Source: Kingdonia uniflora
Lineage: Eukaryota > Streptophyta > Magnoliopsida > Ranunculales > Circaeasteraceae
Assembly (NCBI GenBank): GCA_014058105.1
Contig: JACGCM010001174.1
Coordinates: 372,001 to 436,000, forward strand
DNA: 64,000 bases
Direction of reading: 5' to 3'
This document shows positions 45,061 to 57,009 of this stretch, one piece after another; positions within the stretch are counted from its first letter, which is position 1; each line of letters begins with the position of its first letter. A model generated the notes under the pieces. The model searched no databases and was not told the origin of the DNA. It worked only from the letters and a program-made list of their open reading frames with translations. The position numbers and the translations under genes are program-made.

Positions 45061-48000
45061 GAGTTATAGAGATGTAAAGCTTAATTTTCAGTGTTTTTTT
45101 TTATGCAATGAGCTAAGAACAATCTTTGTTTCCTTTTTGTAGTACACACTTCTCTCTCTCCTTTCCTGTTAGAATTTTGTCCGTAACAAAGATCATTTGA
45201 CCAGGGCTTTCTAGGTTGTCGGTTAAGATAGCTAAAATTTGTTTTGGACACCATCAATGGCTGGTCACTTGCTCTTTTTTTTTTTTTTTTTTGGCAATGG
45301 TGAAATTCGGGTTTGCTCTCCGTAGGGGAATACATAAAGTGGATTGGCCGAGTGATTAAACTAATTACTTACAGGTGTGGATCAACTATCACGGGTTCAG
45401 TAGTTGGCTCTTCCACCTATTCCTACCTAACCCTTTTTGTTCTTCATCCACTGAATTAATTTACAATTATACACTGCATTGTAGGGTTACTGATTATTAA
45501 TCGTACATATGTTTCTAATATGTTATGGATCTTATCAACGATCTCACTTGCTATGTTATTGTTTAGCCCCCACATGTGTAAAAATGTACATGAATCAAGT
45601 ATATTGTATTGCATCTGATGCTTCTAATACCTTCTCTAGACTTGATGATCGACCCGTAGGTTTTGAGTCTTTGGACTCATAGTCGGTTTCAATATGGAAA
45701 CAATTTGTATATGTCAGTAAAGTTTTTATTACCCTGATGCTTATTATGGGGGATGTGCATCATGCAGAACATTACATTGAACCTTGAAAACATCTTATAT
45801 ATTTGACACCAATATGTAGTAAGTTGAAGTCATGGCAAACTATAGGGTAAGCCTAAAGTATAATTAAAGTCCATATTATAACGGGACTGTGTTTTTGTCG
45901 TTTTGGACATGTCTGCCTTATGTCCAGAGACAAACAGGGTTGGAGATGCGTTGTTGGCGCCTCGAGAATTGCACATGGAGGGACAGTTTTGGGATTTCAA
46001 GTCTTAAGCCCAAAAACTAAACAAACTAATCTCGATACTAAACACTAAAGCTCTCTTCTCCGACTCAAAATTTCACTCTCTTCCAAACAAACAAAAACCC
46101 TGCCTTCTCTAAAAATAAAAACCAAGGGATCTCTCTCTCTCTCTCTGCAACTCTGCAAATGTTCTCTCTCAACCGTGGGATTTACTCTACATTACTTCTC
46201 TCTAATGCAAATTTGAGCTCCAAAGCAAGAGATCTTTAGTTTCATGGTGCAACAGTGTCTTATGCTTGAACAAATCAACGCATCATGCAACTTCAAAATC
46301 CTAGGTTACAAGCCTGTATTTGATAGATTTAAGACCAATTATTAATAGGGTGCTCAACAATTTAGGGATTTGAAGTGTGGTGAGATTTGAAGTTTTCACA
46401 GTTTTGTTTAAAGGTTCTGTAAGTTGATTTTCCTTCCTCTCACAACAAACATGTAGCATTCTCTTTCTCTAAAATGGCCGAAGAATTAGGGCTTGATATC
46501 GAATCAACCTAAGCAACAACAGTAGAATCACCATCAACAAAGGTGACAGAGGCAAAGCAGACTTCGTGTTAGACCTGACTCATTAGAAAATGGACATTTT
46601 GGTTCGGTAATCAATTCAAACTCAAAGCCTGCACCTTCGAACAAAGAGTTTTGGTGGTAAGTGTTATGATTTTTAAGCAGTATGTACCTTAGAATTTGAG
46701 TATTTAGTGATTTGGATATTGTTGGTCAATGTGATTTCCACTATAATACAGTTGAACAAGCAATTTGTACATTAAAATTTGGTATAAAATGATGTGGGTA
46801 TTGAAGTTTGATGTTAGTTTTGATTAATTTGGACATACTTTGGTAAAGTAGGCTTTGGGTGTTTCGATATACATTATTTTGCCGCCGGGATAAGAGGTCG
46901 AGGCTTAAGAAATTAGCTTTGGGTCTGGTTGTGTGTGGGGGTTGCCTTAGAATGCAGGTTTGGGTCTGGTTGATACTTTAGAATTTTGTATTTGGTGATA
47001 TGGGTTGAAGTTTGATGTTAGTTTTATTTTGTATTTAGTGAGTGCATAGATTATTATTTGTAATATTTCACCTAATACATCGTAGTAGATCACAACATGT
47101 CGCATTGCGGTCACAAGATCCATGTTGCATATTGCTAGCCATTGTTGCATTCGCATCGTAACACGCATTGATTATCTTAAGCCTACTCTTTTGTACATAC
47201 TTCCATTTCTTGAAGACAGCCAAATGGGTTATATAGTTTGTTATCATCACTCTCTACCTTCATTTCTTCTTGATGCGACGACCCCTTCTTCATCTTCCTT
47301 TTCTTCATTCAGTTGTTCTCCATACCTAAATAATTTCTATGTTTCTTATTTCCCTGATGGGAAGATCTCGATGCCGTTAGCAATAATACGGTATATGTTT
47401 GGCCTTTCCTTTATTTGACATTATACTTGCATTACCTTAGTGTCCACAAACAACTACAATTTTAATGGTGAAGCTAGAGAAAAGGGGTTGTGTGGCGGCA
47501 ATAATAGTTGAAGTATCATCCCCAACTTCGGGAGCAGTTTAAGTCACTTTGAAGGGTGTGTAAAAAATGGATTTGCAATGCAACACATGAGCTCTACTCT
47601 GATTATTATTAGATTCAGTACCATATGCATTGTATATAAATACATTTTGATGGTGAAGCTAGAGAAAATGGGTTGTGTGGCGGCAATAATAGTTGAAGTA
47701 TCAACCTCAACTTTGGGAACAGTTTAAGTCACTTTGACGGGGGTGTAAAATATGGATTGGCAATGTAACACATGAGCAATACTCAGACTAATTAGATTCA
47801 GTGCCATATGCATTGTACATAAATACATTTTTCACGTCTATATTTATTTCTGTTTTTATGATTACTGAATAATTAGAATTTTGATATATATCCAACATTA
47901 ATCTTCCAATGGATGAGTTCTCTAGATCAAAATTTCCAAGTGGTTTAATTGAGATTTTTGACATTTTACTTTATAAATATCTGATTAATAACGAGGAACA

Positions 48001-48684
48001 GAAAGAGTTTCTCATTTTTATTTGCATTCCCATTGCTATCTTTCCAGGGTTGAAGTTATTTCATTCATTTCTTCATGTAGGCGAACAACTCACTTTCATT
48101 GTGCAACCCTCTATGATCCGATTAACTTTCCCCCTAGGTATGCCACAAGCTATTATTTAAGAGGCAAATACTGCTGAATGTGGTTTCTATAGTATTAGCA
48201 TCTTAATTTAGTTTCTGAAAACAAGCCTATCTTATTTATGATCTATCTTATTATTATTTTTATTTTTAGATTTATCTGCTAATACATGGGATTCTTATAT
48301 ACTATAATTTTCATAATTTGGTTTTTAGAGGATTACAACGGTGTAACTATATAGACGGATAATCCTATATCTATGATGGATTGGTTTAAAAAGAATTTTG
48401 CTTTTTTTTTGAGTGATTTTGTGCCATTTTATATTAGTCTGCAAGAAGCTTCACCTCTTTCCTAATGCTATGTTTTTTTCAATCTAAGGATAATACAACA
48501 TGGGGAAAATGTGTATTGAATTTTTCAAAACATATCACAGCAAACTGTGTAATTACAATGAAGGTGCAGCTGCCCATGGAATTATAATGAAAGTCTAGCT
48601 AATTTTTGTTTAACTTTTTACAGAGTTGCATGCAGGTTGAAGTATCTCTGGAAACTATTTAAATTTTGAGGTAAGCATCATGAC
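45061..48684. other. intergenic stretch between formin and the LTR cluster
   Basis: No supported gene. Contents: a T run at about 45275, a short CT microsatellite near 46131, a tandem duplication (47460-47830), and short open frames at 47122-47418 and 47909-48160 without recognisable motifs. Confidence 0.5.
47460..47830. repeat. 185-bp tandem duplication
   Basis: TGGTGAAGCTAGAGAAAA...GGTTGTGTGGCGGCAATAA begins at 47460 and again at about 47645. The two units are about 90 percent alike across their length and each ends with CCATATGCATTGTA.ATAAATACATTTT. Confidence 0.85.
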
Positions 48685-49266
48685 TGTAAGAGCCTAATTT
48701 TGTATTCCGAACTTTCACACCAAAGATAATCAGAGCGCTAACAAGTAATTACTAACACAAGATTTAGCGTGGAAAACCTTTGAATAGGTTAAAAACCACG
48801 ACCTCTTTTAAGGATCTTAGAAAGAGAGATATTATTATTGATGGCTAGCTATTACAAAGATCGCTCTGGATAGTTCTGTGTAGAGTTTCTGGATCAAATT
48901 CTCTGTCCCTAATATGTAGTTCTTTGGTCCTATTTATAGGTCTTATAATATGACCATTTGACGACCATTATTACTTTTAATGATGAACGTTACAGTATAA
49001 TTTTGATGAGTCTTTGAGCTGATTGCGTAACGGTCTAATCCTTCTATTTGTAGTGTTTGTTGAATCGAGCTGATGAGTCTTTGAGCTTCTTTGATGACTG
49101 AGTGTTTGTTGAATCGAGCTGTTGGTGTGGTGGTCGAGAATGAGAAGTAAACTATTCTTTGTAGTTGTTCCATAGTGTGCCATGTAATCATATGTTGATG
49201 AAGTCGAGTAAACGTATGATGGTTGAAGCTGAGACTTGAGTTCGAGATTCGGAATAGGCCACTACA
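48685..49266 (-). repeat. 3' LTR of element I (582 bp)
   Basis: Ends TGTAAGAGCC...GGCCACTACA match the LTR family at 4360-5117. The minus-strand TATA is CCTATAAATAGG (48930-48941). AAGATTTAGCGTGGAAAACC and AATAGGTTAAAAACCACGAC are shared with the other copies. About 170 bases of the family LTR are missing. Confidence 0.85.
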
Positions 49267-49599
49267 ATCGCCCCCTCTCAGCCATGAGTACGAAAAGCAT
49301 CATGGGCGAGTGGTGTTGGTTGTGAAACATCATTAATATTGTATTCAATACCCGGGGATCATTTCCAATGTTCCTTCATGGATATCCATTGTGGTTGTGA
49401 GGTTCCCTAGAACCAATGGCTTTGGTCAAAATTGCTGCATTGGAATTTATTCTGACATTGGGAATTTGGAACACAGTATTGAATGGAGTTGTAGTATAAA
49501 TATTGTTGTGGTTTACAATGGCAATTGCTTATTCGTCAAATACTTCCTTTATTTCATATATTCTATAACTATTCTCCCTGTAACCGTTTTGTTAAGAAG

Positions 49600-49878
49600 A
49601 TGGTGACCACTAAACGTCAATCGAGCGAGGCTAGAGTTCTTGCCAAAGTGGAAGAGCTGCGGTTTTGATACTTTAGGACCCAGTCCCTTGATACTCCTAT
49701 TCCTGTGCGGCCAACCTACCATGGCATAACGTATGAAGAGGCAGAGGAGGCGGATGATGATTACTATCAAATGGTGCATTTTTACTAAATGGTGACGTCG
49801 GGGCAGGGGTGCAAGGATGGTCTGCGTCTTCTGGCAGAGGAGGCGGTTACATTGGCGGATAAAATGGCTGGTGTCTGA
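49600..49878 (+). pseudogene. antisense ORF A, copy I
   Basis: Starts ATG GTG ACC ACT; the TATA box TATAAAT lies at 49496. Encodes about 92 codons with two in-frame stops (after EELRF and after MVHFY) and a terminal TGA. Key segment: VRPTYHGITYEEAEEADDDY then YQMVHF, and GLRLLAEEAVT. Copies at 53731 (VSPTYHHMSYEEVMETGDDY) and 63837 (VPPTYQGMSEDEAVEAEEKF) are clearly homologous. Small acidic protein of unknown function; I recognise no named domain. It is read opposite to the retroelement. Confidence 0.7.
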
Positions 49879-51426
49879 GGAAGTCTCGTCGGTACCCTAT
49901 TGGTGAGTAGATTCTATAAAAGTAAAATCATTTTTCTTTCTCTGCCACTCGAAGGTGGTGGGGGTTACGGAGGAAGAGACAGTAGTGGTGGAGACGGAGT
50001 TTGAAAATTTGCATCCAGTCTTCGGATTCAGGTTCTGTTACAACTGCTGCATAAATTTTCTTGCAAAAAAGTTTGAGTTTGTAAACTGATGTAATGTAAC
50101 CTGTAGATCATTCAGTAAAAAGTTGTGAAAAATTGTTCAGTAAGAAATATTTGAGCTAATGAGAATTTCTTGCTTTGTGCCAAATTTGTATTGCAATTCG
50201 AACTAAAAAATATATGTTTAACATACTTATGTAATTCCTTGTTTGATAAAGAAAACTAAACGATGAGGATGGTAGCTCAAACTGTTGATGGATCAAATTG
50301 CGTGTGATAGAAAGTGGAAATAAAGAAAAAGAATTCTGGAGGTGGAAAATATGTTGGAAAACATAATTTTGTATAATGCACGAATTGTCTTGTTTCGAAA
50401 AGGCAATTGAAGCGAGCTGCAAGACATCAATCTGTTGTAGAAGTGATGCGCTAAAAAAAAAAATCGAGCTACGGAGAAATGTGGATGTATGTAAAATAGT
50501 TGAGGGATTGTGGAAGTGAGTTCGAAAAAGAGATGGTCGAAATGCAATGAGGTTGCTTTGGAAAGATAAACTTAAATAACTTTTGAGCATGAGCTTAGGG
50601 TTGTTAGTTATGGATGATGGGAATGGATACGTATTAACGCATATGCAGAGTGAGGGGAAGTTGATGTTATCGTAATTTGTAGGTATAAATAATGCTTGAG
50701 ATGTGATTAGTATGTAGGTGGGTTGTTGAACTGTACTAGGCAAGTATGATAATGCTTTTGTCGAACTGTATTGTACGAACTGTTTGTAGAATTTTCGATC
50801 TGTCACCTTGGAAATATGTAATGGTATTCAACATAGTTACCATTCCCAATATCCTTATTTCTATCGATCAGGTCGTTTGAGTTCCAACAAATGGTGCCCT
50901 TTTGACTTTGGAGGAATCAAAGTATGTTGTTGGCCTGCTATAAGTATCCTTTGTTGGTGATAAAAGATATTTTCTCCGTACTTCAATATTCTGTTATTTG
51001 ACGGTGTCCTTTGGAGAAGTTTTTCGAACTACTTTAAAAATGCCTTGATGTGGTTGGGTAAATGATATATGTCCTGCAGTATCTTGGTTGGAGTTGTTTC
51101 TAGACGCACTTGAACTATTTTATTCTACGCGAGCTCTATCTTTTTGGATGTGTCATTTGCGCGAAGCACGTGAGGAATAATATCCAAGTAGAATATACTT
51201 CTTAAAATGGTAAACATGATTTGTCCAAAAATATTCCCAAAAATTTGCTGATATACTTGTTGCTAAAAATTTATCCCTGTAGAATATATCTTCCCTCAAA
51301 ATCGGAGGTGATATTGGTGGTGTACAAAAATATATACATGTTGGCTATATAAGATCTTGATCCTTTGGTACTGTACATTGTATTCTTCTACAGGAAAAAC
51401 TTGTTTTTGGTTGATTGGAAGTTGTC

Positions 51427-51790
51427 ATGGTGAGGATACGTTCTCAGCGTGCTCGTCATGCTGCAGAAGGTACGCTAAACATCAAGGTGGTTAAACTTCG
51501 TGAGTGGTTCTTTTGCCTATTGCCTTATAATGCTGTGTTGCCAGAGTAGCTGTTGCAGCTGGACAGTTTAGATGATGAAGGTAGGCGTGTGAAGTTTGAT
51601 CGGTATTTCTGGTGTGATGTGTTTCGTGCTTTACTTCGGGACGCAACCCTGCGAGAAGATGCTGTTCGAGCGACCGCATTGGATAAGCTATCGGAAGAGG
51701 ATGAGAGGGTAGCAAGGGGGGGGGGGGGGAGATAATTCTATGTGGTGTATTAAATCACCCGGGCTGCTTTAAATGGTAACTATATTTGAA
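51427..51790 (+). pseudogene. antisense ORF B, copy I
   Basis: ATG 51427 (MVRIRSQRARHAAEG, then IKVVKLREWFFCLLPYNAVL), with a TATA box TATATAAG at 51347. One in-frame stop follows VLPE. The middle is FDRYFWCDVFRALLRDATLR then EDAVRATALDKLSEEDERVA. A run of 14 G (51716-51729) shifts the frame; after it REIILCG...NHPGCFKW continues in another frame, matching copy II (REIILCGEAHHQGCFRC). Conserved Cys and His (CG..xH.GCF) could bind metal (inference). Function unknown. Confidence 0.7.
51716..51729. repeat. poly-G run (14 G) disrupting ORF B
   Basis: Fourteen G replace what should be about one codon (Asn or Lys) before AGG GAG ATA ATT, judged from copy II. It causes premature termination. Confidence 0.8.
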
Positions 51791-52278
51791 TGTAAACTCG
51801 AACTTTTATAGTTCGAAATGAATAAGTAATTTGTTTGCAGTGTTCTGTGTTTGTTATCAGTTGAATTTTAGGATAAAGTATAGATTGAATCTGCTGTGTA
51901 GATGATTTCAGCTAGCTGAAAAGTAGGAGTAATGCATTTGTTTAGCTACTTATGGGGCATTTATGATGGATTACTTCTAGCTGATTTCAACAGTTGTGTA
52001 GATGATTTTGAATTTTGAATATTTGCTATTTATTGGAATGATGTACGGTGTGGTACGAACTTGATTGAGTATAAAAGCAAGGTGAGGGATCGTGAAGATT
52101 ATCTTAAGAAGGAGGAACTGGATTGTTTAATGGCTGAAGTAAGGGACAGACGTGATAATAGAACACATTATCCCAAAAGTAATGATGATGTCGTGAGGTA
52201 AAAAGATGTGCCTGTAGAGGAAGTAAAGGTGACCGACACGTTTCTGAGAGAGCCGTCGTTTAAAAAATTGAGGGAGAG

Positions 52279-52502
52279 TATAAAAACTCATCTCTTTCTC
52301 CCTCATAAATTATCTACAGTTATAGAAAGAAAAAAAGTGGCTTAACCAGTGTTTCTTGAGAGAGAAAATGTTTGAGTTCTGAGTGTAATCCCGTAGTAAA
52401 AGCTTCGTCTGGTGATAGGAATTTGATAGAATAGTAGCGTAATCACTCAACTTCTATGAAATTTGTTGGCAGAATAGAAGATTGGGGATCTTCCAGTACA
52501 GG
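52279..52502 (+). promoter_or_regulatory. promoter and leader exon of antisense gene D, copy I
   Basis: TATAAAAACTC at 52279 is followed by CCCTCATAAATTATCTACAG and then by a splice donor CAG|GTGAGTAAAT (52501/52502). Copy II has the same arrangement. The coding part is lost at the insertion of element II. Confidence 0.55.
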
Positions 52503-52660
52503 TGAGTAAATTTTTGATGCCCTGTTACGTTTAAAGTGTATAGTAGTTTATGTATTTGTTGTTTTATGAATTACCTTTGTATGTTACCGATTGGGGATGG
52601 GAAGCTTTAGACTGTAGGGGACTAAAAAAAGATTGTTTTCCTGTATTTGTGAATATTGTA

Positions 52661-53399
52661 TGTAATAGCCTAATTCTGGGATTCGGACTTATCCTTTACA
52701 CCAAAGATAATCAGATCGATTATGAACAAAAAGTAACTACTAGCACAAAGTTTAGCATGGAAAACCTTTTAATAGGTTAAAAACTACGATCTCTCTTGAG
52801 GATTTAGAAAAAAGGATATTATTGATAGTTGCTTGCTATTACAAAGAATGCTCTGAGTAGCTCTTGATAGACTTTCTTGATAGAAAAAGTCTATCTTTCT
52901 TTGTAGTTCTATGGACATATTTATAGGTCTTATAATATGATCATTTGATGACCATTAGCCCCTTAATGATAGACGTTACAAAGTATAAGTGAGATAGTCT
53001 TTGACCAGGTTGTGCAACGTTTTGATTTCTGTTATTGTGCAACGGCTCTATTGATGACTGTACACTTTGTGCAGATCGAACTGTTAGTGTAGGGGTTGAA
53101 AGCAATGCTTCGGACTGAGGAAAGTTTGATCATGTCTTCAGTAGTACTTCTTGAATGCTGATGAGATTGAGGACGATGCTTGAGTCCGAGATACAAAATA
53201 AGCTATTACAAGACGGCTCTCAACCAAGAGTACGAGGATTACTCTGGACGAGTGGTGTTGGTTGAGACATTCGTGCGTTCTATGTTTCTTGATTTTTTTA
53301 CTTTGCTTCTGATTGTGCCACGTGTTCTATTGGTGAGATTGAAAGCTCATTTTGCTCAAAGATGAAGCTTGAGTTTGTGATGCGGAGTAAGCCACTATA
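52661..53399 (-). repeat. 3' LTR of element II (739 bp)
   Basis: It starts TGTAATAGCCTAATTCTGG and ends AAGCCACTATA (last CA mutated to TA). A minus-strand TATA lies at about 52917. It is closest in length and sequence to the LTR at 4360-5117, sharing GATACAAAATAAGCTATTAC and GTGCCACGTG[T/C]TCT. Confidence 0.87.
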
Positions 53400-53730
53400 A
53401 CCGCCCCATCTCAGCCAACAGTACGAAAAGTATGTGTGGGTGAGTGGTGTTGGCTGAGAAGCGTCATTCAATGCTGTAGTTAATATCTGATAGCCTTTTC
53501 TCATGTGCATTCAGAAGTATCTGTTTGTGGTTATTTGGTTTCCTAGAACCAATGGGTCTAGTCATATGTTGTTGCATGGGGAATCTGTCTGATGTTTAGA
53601 ATATGGAGAGGCTGTTTTAAATGCTAATTTTAGTATAAAAAGTACTCTAACGTGAGTGGAAGGAGCCAAGTCTTCATCTTTGAGTTCTATTTTCTCTGAT
53701 TGCTTCTTTAATTTCTGAATTTGGTTTACG

Positions 53731-54078
53731 GTGGGAAAGATGGTAACGACGAGGACTCAGGCCCGAGAGTCTAGGATTCAGAGGAAGATGGAGGAGCTGT
53801 ATGTCAGGTACTTTGGATACCAACCGCTGCATCTGCCCACTCCAATTCTGGTGTCTCCCACTTATCATCATATGTCATATGAAGAAGTGATGGAGACAGG
53901 GGATGACTATTTTCAAATGGTACATTTCCATTATCTGTTGACATCTGAGGCAGAACACCGTAATGGTCTTCGGTTGCTGGCGGAGGAGGCTATTACAACT
54001 GAAGATGAAGCGGTAGGCGTTCGACCGAGGGAGTCTCATCGGTATCCTGCTAATGAGTGGGTCTTGTTGAAAAAATGA
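53731..54078 (+). CDS. antisense ORF A, copy II (intact, 115 codons)
   Basis: The only undamaged A copy. The listed frame opens at an upstream alternative start; the ATG aligned with other copies is 53740 (MVTTRTQARESRIQRKMEEL). A TATA box TATAAAA lies at 53635, about 100 bases upstream. Sequence features: basic N-terminus, then YVRYFGYQPLHLPTPILVSP, TYHHMSYEEVMETGDDYFQM and AEHRNGLRLLAEEAITTEDE. No signal peptide, membrane segment or known catalytic motif. It is encoded opposite to the retroelement between pol and 3' LTR. Being open while its neighbours are broken may be chance given its short length. Confidence 0.65.
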   Translation: MGKMVTTRTQARESRIQRKMEELYVRYFGYQPLHLPTPILVSPTYHHMSYEEVMETGDDYFQMVHFHYLLTSEAEHRNGLRLLAEEAITTEDEAVGVRPRESHRYPANEWVLLKK

Positions 54079-54983
54079 GGCATTTCGTCTGTCTCTAGCA
54101 TGCGAGGAGGTGAGGAGGATGTAGAAGATCATTATCTTCCATAGACCATAGATTTTTTCCATGAAGAAGATCTTTCGTCTGTGAATTTCCATTTTTAAAT
54201 GTTTCCAGGACTTTGCAGTAGGGGACCCTGGTTTGAAACTTGCTTTTGTGTTGGCTGCTGAGAGATAGTTCAGTTTGCCTTCTGATATAACTGTGAAAGT
54301 AATTTGTATAGGGTTTGTATGTAAATAGTAAATTTGAGGTTGTTGATTAGAACATTGTGTAATCTATAAAGTATTATGTAATAGATAATTTCGAACTGAA
54401 TTATATTTTTGTTCGTTGAACATGATCTTTTGGCTAGAGCTTGCTTGTGAAATTTTCTGCTTGTATAATTGGCAACTGTAACATATGTGTTAATGTATCA
54501 TGGGTACGACAGTAAATGGTAGTGAGGGCTGAGATTTGCAAATTTAGATGAGTTTGAGGATGTGATGATAGGGAAGGTAAGTAAGATGATTTGGTGGGAA
54601 TAACGATATATTGTTTTATGGTATCTGGCTATTTGAGCTAGATGTCGGTGTTCTGCGAACTGTGAGGAAGGGTGTATATGTATCTGTAGGTGCAACTGCT
54701 GGATTGGCTTTATCTTGTATGCTGTCATTTGGATATTTGCTCGTATAAATTATGAGGGGATACTCTACGATATGGAAACAACGATCTATCGAGATATTTT
54801 TGGAATTGATGCGGATCATCTGTCATTCCGCAAAGTGTGCTCGAATAATATATCTTTCTGCTAAATCAGTAGGGTGATATTTTTGAAGATCTTTTTGGTG
54901 GCTATAAAATTATGAATCTTGGCTGTTTATTATTTGTAACTTCTGTGGTGAGAATTGTGCTCTGTAGGTAGGGTGAATAACCA

Positions 54984-55434
54984 TGGTGAGGACTCGTGCT
55001 TAGCGTGTGCATCAGGCAGCTGATGGTCAGTTCCAGATCAAGGTTGCGGAACTTCGGGAACGGTATTTTCATCGATTGGCGTATGATGCTGTGCTCCCTG
55101 AATGGCCACTGAATCTGACCAAACTAGAGGATAAATGTAAGTGTGTAGAGTATGACCACTTCTTCTAGTGCGACGTGTTTCATAGGTCGTTGCTAAGTGC
55201 TACGGTGTGAGAATTGACTGTTCGTTAGCTCGCATGTGATAAGATTGTTGAAGAGGATGAACGGGCAGTGAATAGAGAGATAATTCTGTGTGGGGAGGCG
55301 CACCATCAAGGCTGCTTCAGATGTGATTGGGGGCTTACTAAGCTCGAGGCGTGGGAGCGCAAAATATGTAATATGTTTTTAGGTATTCTGTGGTTGAATA
55401 AACGTAAGAGGGATTCGAAGAGAATAAAGTAATA
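54984..55434 (+). pseudogene. antisense ORF B, copy II
   Basis: ATG 54984 (MVRTRA, then a stop, then RVHQAADGQFQIKVAELRER), with TATA TATAAAAT at 54903. It continues YFHRLAYDAVLPEWPLNLTK, then HFF-stop-CDVFH, IVEEDERAVNREIILCGEAH and HQGCFRCDWGLTKLEAWERK. Four stops interrupt an otherwise single frame to about 55434. It gives the fullest view of the ORF B C-terminus (HHQGCFRC). Confidence 0.7.
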
Positions 55435-55778
55435 TAATGTTTTAATCTGATTGAATAAAGTATTATGCTATATTCTGTGCATACGGATATTGTGGAGAAC
55501 AACTGTGTCGATATCTTCAAAATTTGAAAATTGAGCTATTTTAGGAATGTTGTACGATCTTGGTAGAGTATAAAAGTAAGGCAATTGGTCATTTTTGCAC
55601 TGTGTTGTGGAAGAGGTGCATAACTGTTAATGGCAGACAATAGAGACAGACGTGATGACGGTAGATGTTATCATAGAAGTCATGATGGTGTTTTGAAACA
55701 AAAAGACGTGCATATAGTAACAGTGGGGATGGTTGACGCGTGTCAGAAAGAGTCGTCGTTTCATAAACCGAGGGAGAG

Positions 55779-56250
55779 TATAAAAACTCGAATCTCTCTC
55801 TCCTTCATAAATTATCTACAGTTTCTGAAATAGAAACAAGTGGTCCAAATCTTATTGTCAAGGAGATGAGACATTTGAGTGTCAAGTGTGATTTAAGAAG
55901 GAAATCTTTATCAAGTGATAGGAAATTATTGGAGAAACGACGGGAGCTCTCATTTTCGAAAAAATATCCATGCAAAGCTGAGGATTGCTGTTCGGCGAGT
56001 ACAGGTGGGTGATGTAAACTCTGTCTGTTTGATTTGTGAGTAATCTATTTCATGTAGTAATCTGTATGATTTAGTAATCTATATGATTATTTTGCATATA
56101 TTGGGTTTTGGAGATTTTAAAAATATAGATGAGAGAGGCCTGTAGTACAGGTGTTATGGTATATGAATTTTACCAGTAGAGAGAGAAAATATATGTTTTT
56201 GAGAAGAAGAGAGAAATTTGAAATAAATTAATATTTGTTTTTGGTGTAGG
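55779..56250 (+). promoter_or_regulatory. promoter, leader exon and intron of antisense gene D, copy II
   Basis: TATAAAAACTC at 55779, leader with CCTTCATAAATTATCTACAG, splice donor GTACAG|GTGGGTGATG at 56004/56005, and acceptor TTTTGGTGTAG at about 56250 followed by GAATTGTGAAAATAGAC. The same plan is seen in copy I (donor) and in element III (donor and acceptor). The coding exon is missing. Confidence 0.5.
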
Positions 56251-56267
56251 AATTGTGAAAATAGACA

Positions 56268-56903
56268 TGTTGACTAGGGAGAGGGTGGTGCAGGGACCTA
56301 TCCCTCGATCTTATCTGAAATCGAGCTGTCTCCAGTTTCAATTACCTCCATCTCAGACTCATACATTTTCAACATGACTTTTCTCCAGTCATCATTTCAA
56401 CCTACTCCACGAACTGGTAAAGAATGTGGGCCGAACTTCAAACCGAAAAACCTTAACAGTCAAAGACACCCGTCTCTCACGAACTCGTCAGTTACTCAGT
56501 CAACAGCCACTATCCATATTATTTTGGAGAACGTGCTCCAGCACGACGAAGATCTGTGAAGAAGGCTTATATAAAGATAAAGTTCCAGAAGAGACGAAAA
56601 ACCAGAAAATTATACGAGAAATCACCAAGAAAACTACATGTTCTAGATTCTCAAAGGCATTCAAACTTCTTTGTAACAAGGTTCAAGCATTTCTAAATCT
56701 AGAGATCACTTGTAATAAAATATCCGCCTCAAGCAATAAAGATACTTTTACAAAAATCCTCCACTCAAGGTCGTGTTTTTTTTTTTTTACCTATTTAGAG
56801 GTTTTCTACGCCTGTGTCATTTCTTGCTTTCCATTAGAATATTATCGTAGGTTCATTGGTGTGATAGCGAATTCCAAGCCATTTCGAGCTCACAGAATTT
56901 GGC
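56268..56903 (+). repeat. probable 5' LTR of element III
   Basis: A plausible start is TGTTGACTAGGGAG; it ends near AATTTGGCA before the primer site. It contains TATATAAAG at 56569 and AATAAA signals at about 56716 and 56739. A T run at 56768-56780 interrupts it. Without the partner LTR the edges are approximate. Confidence 0.55.
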
Positions 56904-56912
56904 AATTATATT

Positions 56913-56930
56913 TAGTGCCGTCTGTGGGAA
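56913..56930 (+). promoter_or_regulatory. primer-binding site of element III
   Basis: TAGTGCCGTCTGTGGGAA corresponds to the common plant gypsy site TGGCGCCGTCTGTGGGAA with two transitions. It lies between the LTR and pol and proves the plus orientation. Confidence 0.75.
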
Positions 56931-57009
56931 AGATTACATTTCGACGATATCCTAAGGCATTTTCTCACGGATTTTCCAGTAGAAGATCCTGAGTGGGAAG
57001 AACACGACC

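Larger units (their letters stand above)
48685..52660 (-). mobile_element. Tat-like element I: 3' LTR plus antisense gene region
   Basis: The LTR (48685-49266) lies at the left. To its right on the minus strand is a polypurine tract (GGCTGAGAGGGGGCGAT, 49267-49283), so this is a 3' LTR and the element's interior is to the right. The interior seen is the 3' non-pol region with plus-strand ORF A, ORF B and the promoter of gene D. It ends exactly where the LTR of element II begins (52661), which indicates nested insertion rather than unequal crossing over. Pol is not present. Confidence 0.75.
52661..56267 (-). mobile_element. Tat-like element II: 3' LTR plus antisense gene region
   Basis: 3' LTR (52661-53399), polypurine-like GGCTGAGATGGGGCGG on the minus strand (53400-53416), then plus-strand ORF A, ORF B and the D promoter, leader and intron. 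The D coding part is cut near 56268, where the LTR of element III seems to begin. Layout and spacing match element I over about 3.5 kb. Confidence 0.75.

Noticed and set aside
50156..50806. Minus-strand open frame of 216 codons between ORF A and ORF B of element I
   Set aside because: Composition is dominated by Ser, Phe, Ile and Leu, as expected for the complement of purine-rich AT DNA. I see no similar frame in element II at the same place and no motifs.
55630..55833. Possible fourth antisense ORF (C) before gene D, with a partial match in element I near 52130
   Set aside because: The frame runs across the D TATA box and is broken in copy I. Similarity is explained by conservation of the promoter DNA.
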